Shown: piece by piece, positions 5,927 to 8,593 of the stretch
Position numbering within the stretch: position 1 is the first letter of the stretch
Layout: every line of letters begins with the position of its first letter
NCBI GenBank assembly: GCA_003542295.1
Contig: DPKX01000041.1
Span: forward strand, 1 to 8,593
Source of the DNA: Candidatus Atribacter hydrocarboniphilus
Lineage (GTDB): Bacteria; Atribacterota; Atribacteria; Atribacterales; Atribacteraceae
Direction of reading: 5' to 3'
Length of the DNA stretch: 8,593 nucleotides
Program-made: the position numbers and the translations under genes
Notes under the pieces: model-generated
The model's database searches: none
Told to the model about the DNA's origin: nothing
What the model saw: only the letters and a program-made list of their open reading frames with translations

Positions 5927-7075
5927 GTGAAAAATAATAAGATATTTTTAATAGTATTTGCGGTGGGAATTCTTTTTCTTAGTAGCGTATCTTGGGCTGA
6001 AGAACCAGTCATTATTGGCCTACAGGCACCAATTACCGGTGATTATGCTATTGAAGGCCAAATGGCAAAACAATGTGTTGAAATTGCCGCCGAACTCATC
6101 AATCAAGAGGGAGGTATCAATGGACGACCAGTTGAAATAATCGTCGCCGATGATGTGTCTAATCCTAAAGATAGCGCCTTAGCCGCTCAAAAACTCATTT
6201 CTCAAAAGGTAACCGCTGTTATTGGAAGCTACGGTTCATCGGTTACCGAACCTGCTGCCGATTTATACGAACGAAACAAAATGGTTTCGGTCGGTTATGG
6301 ATGCACTGCAGTGAGATTAACCATGAGTAAAGATCGAAAATATTTCTTCCGAACCTGTGGGCGCGATGATTCCCAAGGTCAATTTTTTGCAAAATTCGCC
6401 GTTGAAACCATGGGCTGGAAACGAATTGCTATTATGCACGATAACCAAACTTACGGAAAGGGTGTTGCCGAAGAAACCTTGAAATACTTGGAACCTTACC
6501 TTCAAGAGGGAAAAGCCGAAGTGGTTTATTACGATGCGGTGACTCCGAAAGAGAAGGATTATAGTGCGGCTATTACCAAACTGAGAGAAACCCAACCGGA
6601 TGTTTGGTATTATACCGCCTATTACCCCGAAGCTGGTTTGCTTGTCCGACAAGGTCGAGAAGCAGGAATAACCATCCCCTTTGTAGGGAGTAACGCCGTC
6701 CCCAATGATGACTTTGTTAAGATTGCTGGTATCGAGTATGCCAAAGGTACATTAATGACCCAAGAACCAATGCCTCAAGACATCGATTCTCCTATATCGA
6801 AAGTTTTCCTTGAAGCCTACCGGGCAAAATTCGGCGATATTCCATCTTCTCCCTGGCCGATTTATGCTGCCGATGGTTTGTTTGCTATAGTTCAAGCTAT
6901 AAAAAATGCCAACTCAACCCAATCAGAAGACATCGCCAACGCTTTAAGGTCAATGACCAATGCCGAAGGCGTTACCGGGAATATCCTTTTCACTGAACGC
7001 GGTGATCGAAAAGACATTCCCTATGCCATGTATGAATACAACGAAGATGGGAAGCTTCAGATCTATCAACCCTAA
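5927..7075 (+). CDS. livK: Branched-chain amino acid-type ABC transporter periplasmic binding protein
   Basis: Captures the substrate in the periplasm and delivers it to the LivHM permease. The 382-residue length is normal. Residues 1-24 are a Sec signal ending SWA; there is no lipobox cysteine, so the mature protein starting EEPVIIG is soluble, which fits a diderm cell. Type I periplasmic fold marks are GLQAPITGDYA (31-41), NQEGGINGRPVEIIVADD (59-76), VIGSYGSSVTEPAADLY (98-114), the interdomain stretch IAIMHDNQTYGKG (167-179) and WYYTAYYPEAG (227-237). The start is GTG with a strong AGGAGG at 5913-5918, spacing 8. It is first in its operon, 40 bases before livH. The family also binds amides, urea, aromatic acids and other amino acids, so leucine/isoleucine/valine specificity is likely but not proven. 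Confidence 0.9.
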   Translation: MKNNKIFLIVFAVGILFLSSVSWAEEPVIIGLQAPITGDYAIEGQMAKQCVEIAAELINQEGGINGRPVEIIVADDVSNPKDSALAAQKLISQKVTAVIGSYGSSVTEPAADLYERNKMVSVGYGCTAVRLTMSKDRKYFFRTCGRDDSQGQFFAKFAVETMGWKRIAIMHDNQTYGKGVAEETLKYLEPYLQEGKAEVVYYDAVTPKEKDYSAAITKLRETQPDVWYYTAYYPEAGLLVRQGREAGITIPFVGSNAVPNDDFVKIAGIEYAKGTLMTQEPMPQDIDSPISKVFLEAYRAKFGDIPSSPWPIYAADGLFAIVQAIKNANSTQSEDIANALRSMTNAEGVTGNILFTERGDRKDIPYAMYEYNEDGKLQIYQP

Positions 7076-7115
7076 ATCGAAAATTAACCATTTCTCATAA
7101 CACTGGGGGTTCGTC

Positions 7116-8033
7116 GTGGGAATATTTTTCGAACAATTACTAAACGGTCTCACCATTGGTTCATTTTATGCCTTAGTCGCTTTAGGTTATTCAATGGTGT
7201 ATGGGGTTATGAAACTCATCAATTTTGCCCATGGCGATCTCTTTGCTTTTGGGAGTTATGTTGGGTATACCATTCTGGTGTGGGGCTCTGGTCGTATAAC
7301 CCAAATCTTTGGGATTTGGGGTGGAATGGCAGTAACCTTACTCATCACCTTTATTACTGTCGCTATAACTGGAATTTTAGTAGAAAAGGCAGCCTATCGG
7401 CCGGTTTATCCAGCTGGAAGGCTGCCTTTAGTCGTATCAGCATTAGGAATGTCAATATTCATCCAAAATGGAATCATGGCTGTGTGGGGACCACGCTTTC
7501 AAGCCTATCCCAGTGAAGTTGTTCCTTCGGCTGCTTTTGACTTCTTTGGGATTCACATCACCCTTTTAAAAGTCTTCATCCTCCTTTTCTCGTTTTTTCT
7601 GATGGCAGTCATTTATTATATTGTAGAAAAAACCACCTTTGGCGCCGCGGTTCGAGCAGCTGCTTTGGATCGGGAAACCGCCACCATGTTAGGGATTGAT
7701 ATCCGTAAAGTAATTTTCTTCGTCTTTGCCTTGGGGCCGGCTTTAGGAGGCATGGCGGGCGTGATGAATGGAATGTATTATCGATCGATCCAATTTAACA
7801 TGGGGTGGAACTATGGTCTCAAAGCCTTTACCGCAACAATATTAGGAGGAATAGGGAATATACCGGGTGCCATGATTGGAGGTTTACTGTTGGGAATCAT
7901 GGAATCACTTTTCGCCGGTTATTTTCCCGGTGGAGGAGCTTGGAAAGACGGTTTCATCTTTATCGTTCTGATTCTTGTCCTCATTTGGCGACCAACCGGT
8001 CTTATCGGTGAAAAAATTGCAGAAAAGGTATAA
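7116..8033 (+). CDS. livH: Branched-chain amino acid-type ABC transporter permease LivH
   Basis: Inner-membrane permease pairing with LivM. The 305 residues carry about eight hydrophobic segments. Conserved family blocks are GLTIGSFYALVALGYSMVYG (11-30), KLINFAHGDLFAFGSYVG (33-50), VSALGMSIFIQN (107-118), the ATPase-contact stretch FGAAVRAAALDRETATMLGID (175-195) and TATILGGIGNIPGAMIGGL (239-257). The C-terminus ILVLIWRPTGLIGEK is typical. The start is GTG, 5 bases after a G-run (GGGGGT, 7105-7110) that is only a poor Shine-Dalgarno match. Given the 40-base gap after livK, translation may be less efficient than that of the binding protein. No ATPase (LivG/LivF) is seen; these would be expected beyond livM. 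Confidence 0.93.
   Translation: MGIFFEQLLNGLTIGSFYALVALGYSMVYGVMKLINFAHGDLFAFGSYVGYTILVWGSGRITQIFGIWGGMAVTLLITFITVAITGILVEKAAYRPVYPAGRLPLVVSALGMSIFIQNGIMAVWGPRFQAYPSEVVPSAAFDFFGIHITLLKVFILLFSFFLMAVIYYIVEKTTFGAAVRAAALDRETATMLGIDIRKVIFFVFALGPALGGMAGVMNGMYYRSIQFNMGWNYGLKAFTATILGGIGNIPGAMIGGLLLGIMESLFAGYFPGGGAWKDGFIFIVLILVLIWRPTGLIGEKIAEKV
8023..8029 (+). promoter_or_regulatory. Ribosome binding site supporting the TTG start of livM
   Basis: AAAAGGT lies within the last codons of livH, ten bases before the TTG at 8040. The next in-frame ATG (8187) would delete the first membrane segment, so an upstream start is required. TTG at 8040 fits this site better than the TTG at 8046. Confidence 0.45.
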
Positions 8034-8039
8034 ATAGAA

Positions 8040-8593
8040 TTGGACTTGACAAATATTTTTCAACAACGCATTCACAACGTCCAAGTTATTAATGATTCTC
8101 ATAAACCACAACGTTCTCCAATTTTCCAGAAGTGCTTCAGCGGTTTGATCGTTCTTCTCTTTCTGTTGCTTCCGTTTTTTCCCTTTATGAACGATTATTG
8201 GATTGACGTGGCTTTTTTCGTAGGTATTTATGCTTTACTTGGTTTGAGCCTCAATGTCGTTCTGGGTGAAGTAGGACTCTTCGATCTTGGCCATACTGCC
8301 TTTTACGCAATCGGTGCTTATACAACTGCCATCTTAAACACTCAATTTAATATTCCTATATTGCTTTTACTTCCTTTGAGTGCGATCACAGCGGGAGCTT
8401 TCGCCTATCTTGTCATGTCACCAGTTATTCATCTGCGTGGAGACTATCTCTGCATTGTCACCATAGGAATCGGAGAGATTGTTCGCATCATCATTATCAA
8501 CAATCCCTGGGGTATAACTAACGGTCCCAACGGGATTACTGGAATCGGGGTCCCCCAAATCGGCCCGTTGATGATATTAAGTTCGACTCATTT
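8040..8593 (+). CDS. livM: Branched-chain amino acid-type ABC transporter permease LivM (partial, cut at window end)
   Basis: The first 184 residues of the second permease are present; the frame is still open at the window edge. A polar N-terminus (1-32) is followed by a membrane segment (33-50) and then the family block LGLSLNVVLGEVGLFDLGHTAFYAIGAYTTAIL (67-99 region), with DLGH in place of the commoner SLGH. The stretch LRGDYLCIVTIGIGEIVRI (132-150) and NGPNGITGIGVP (161-172) match the ATPase-contact and following region of LivM proteins. The likely start is TTG at 8040, only 6 bases after the livH stop and in the same reading frame. No ATG precedes the first membrane segment. The family is usually 290-350 residues, so about 40 percent or more lies outside the window. 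Confidence 0.88.
   Translation, partial: MDLTNIFQQRIHNVQVINDSHKPQRSPIFQKCFSGLIVLLFLLLPFFPFMNDYWIDVAFFVGIYALLGLSLNVVLGEVGLFDLGHTAFYAIGAYTTAILNTQFNIPILLLLPLSAITAGAFAYLVMSPVIHLRGDYLCIVTIGIGEIVRIIIINNPWGITNGPNGITGIGVPQIGPLMILSSTH

Noticed and set aside
6317..6652. 111-codon open frame on the minus strand inside the binding-protein gene
   Set aside because: It lies wholly antisense to a strongly supported gene, shows no family motifs and is explained by codon usage of the real frame.
8046..8051. Perfect TTGACA that could be a -35 box
   Set aside because: It lies within the start of livM and no -10-like hexamer follows at 16-18 bases.
1..8593. CRISPR array, tRNA/rRNA, insertion sequence or phage/defence module
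   Set aside because: No regularly spaced repeats, no tRNA or rRNA-like segments, and no transposase, integrase or defence-family protein was seen in any frame.

Overview
This AT-rich window carries nine protein genes in two divergent blocks that diverge between positions 4949 and 5117. Several features point to a diderm (outer-membrane) anaerobe-type bacterium: binding and secreted proteins have Sec signals with no lipobox cysteine, there is an SLH-domain protein of the outer-membrane-porin type, and GTG and TTG starts are frequent (four of nine genes). The style recalls Atribacterota or other deep-branching thermophile-related lineages. That placement is inference from gene style, not an identification.

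Left block (minus strand, read from 4949 down to 201): a ThiT-type thiamine ECF S component; an acetolactate decarboxylase with an N-terminal export signal and all three zinc histidines; an L-fucose/arabinose isomerase-fold protein that seems to lack two of the three canonical metal ligands; and two CUT1-family sugar ABC permeases of the MalF and MalG types, which are translationally coupled. No sugar-binding protein or ATPase is present. Downstream of the last permease (about 12-157) lies an intergenic block of imperfect inverted and direct repeats. The 78-nt gap between thiT and the decarboxylase holds a consensus -10 hexamer, so the decarboxylase may also have its own promoter.

Right block (plus strand, 5117 to the window end): a short secreted SLH-domain protein that looks like the front part of an SLH porin with most of the barrel missing. 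Next is an intergenic region with a clear extended -10 promoter and a 17-bp palindrome over the predicted transcription start. Then comes a branched-chain-amino-acid-type (HAAT) ABC transporter: periplasmic binding protein, LivH permease, and a LivM permease cut by the window end. LivM has no stop in the window and starts at a TTG six bases after the livH stop.

How the genes may fit together: acetolactate is made by a thiamine-diphosphate enzyme and sits at the branch between acetoin and valine/leucine synthesis. A thiamine uptake protein, an acetolactate decarboxylase and a probable branched-chain amino acid importer side by side could therefore reflect one metabolic theme. This is a hypothesis: no acetolactate synthase is visible here. 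The sugar permeases and the isomerase-like protein form a second, carbohydrate-related module of unknown substrate. I did not find a clearly new system. The most notable items are the altered isomerase active site, the exported decarboxylase, the truncated porin-like protein and the operator-like palindrome.
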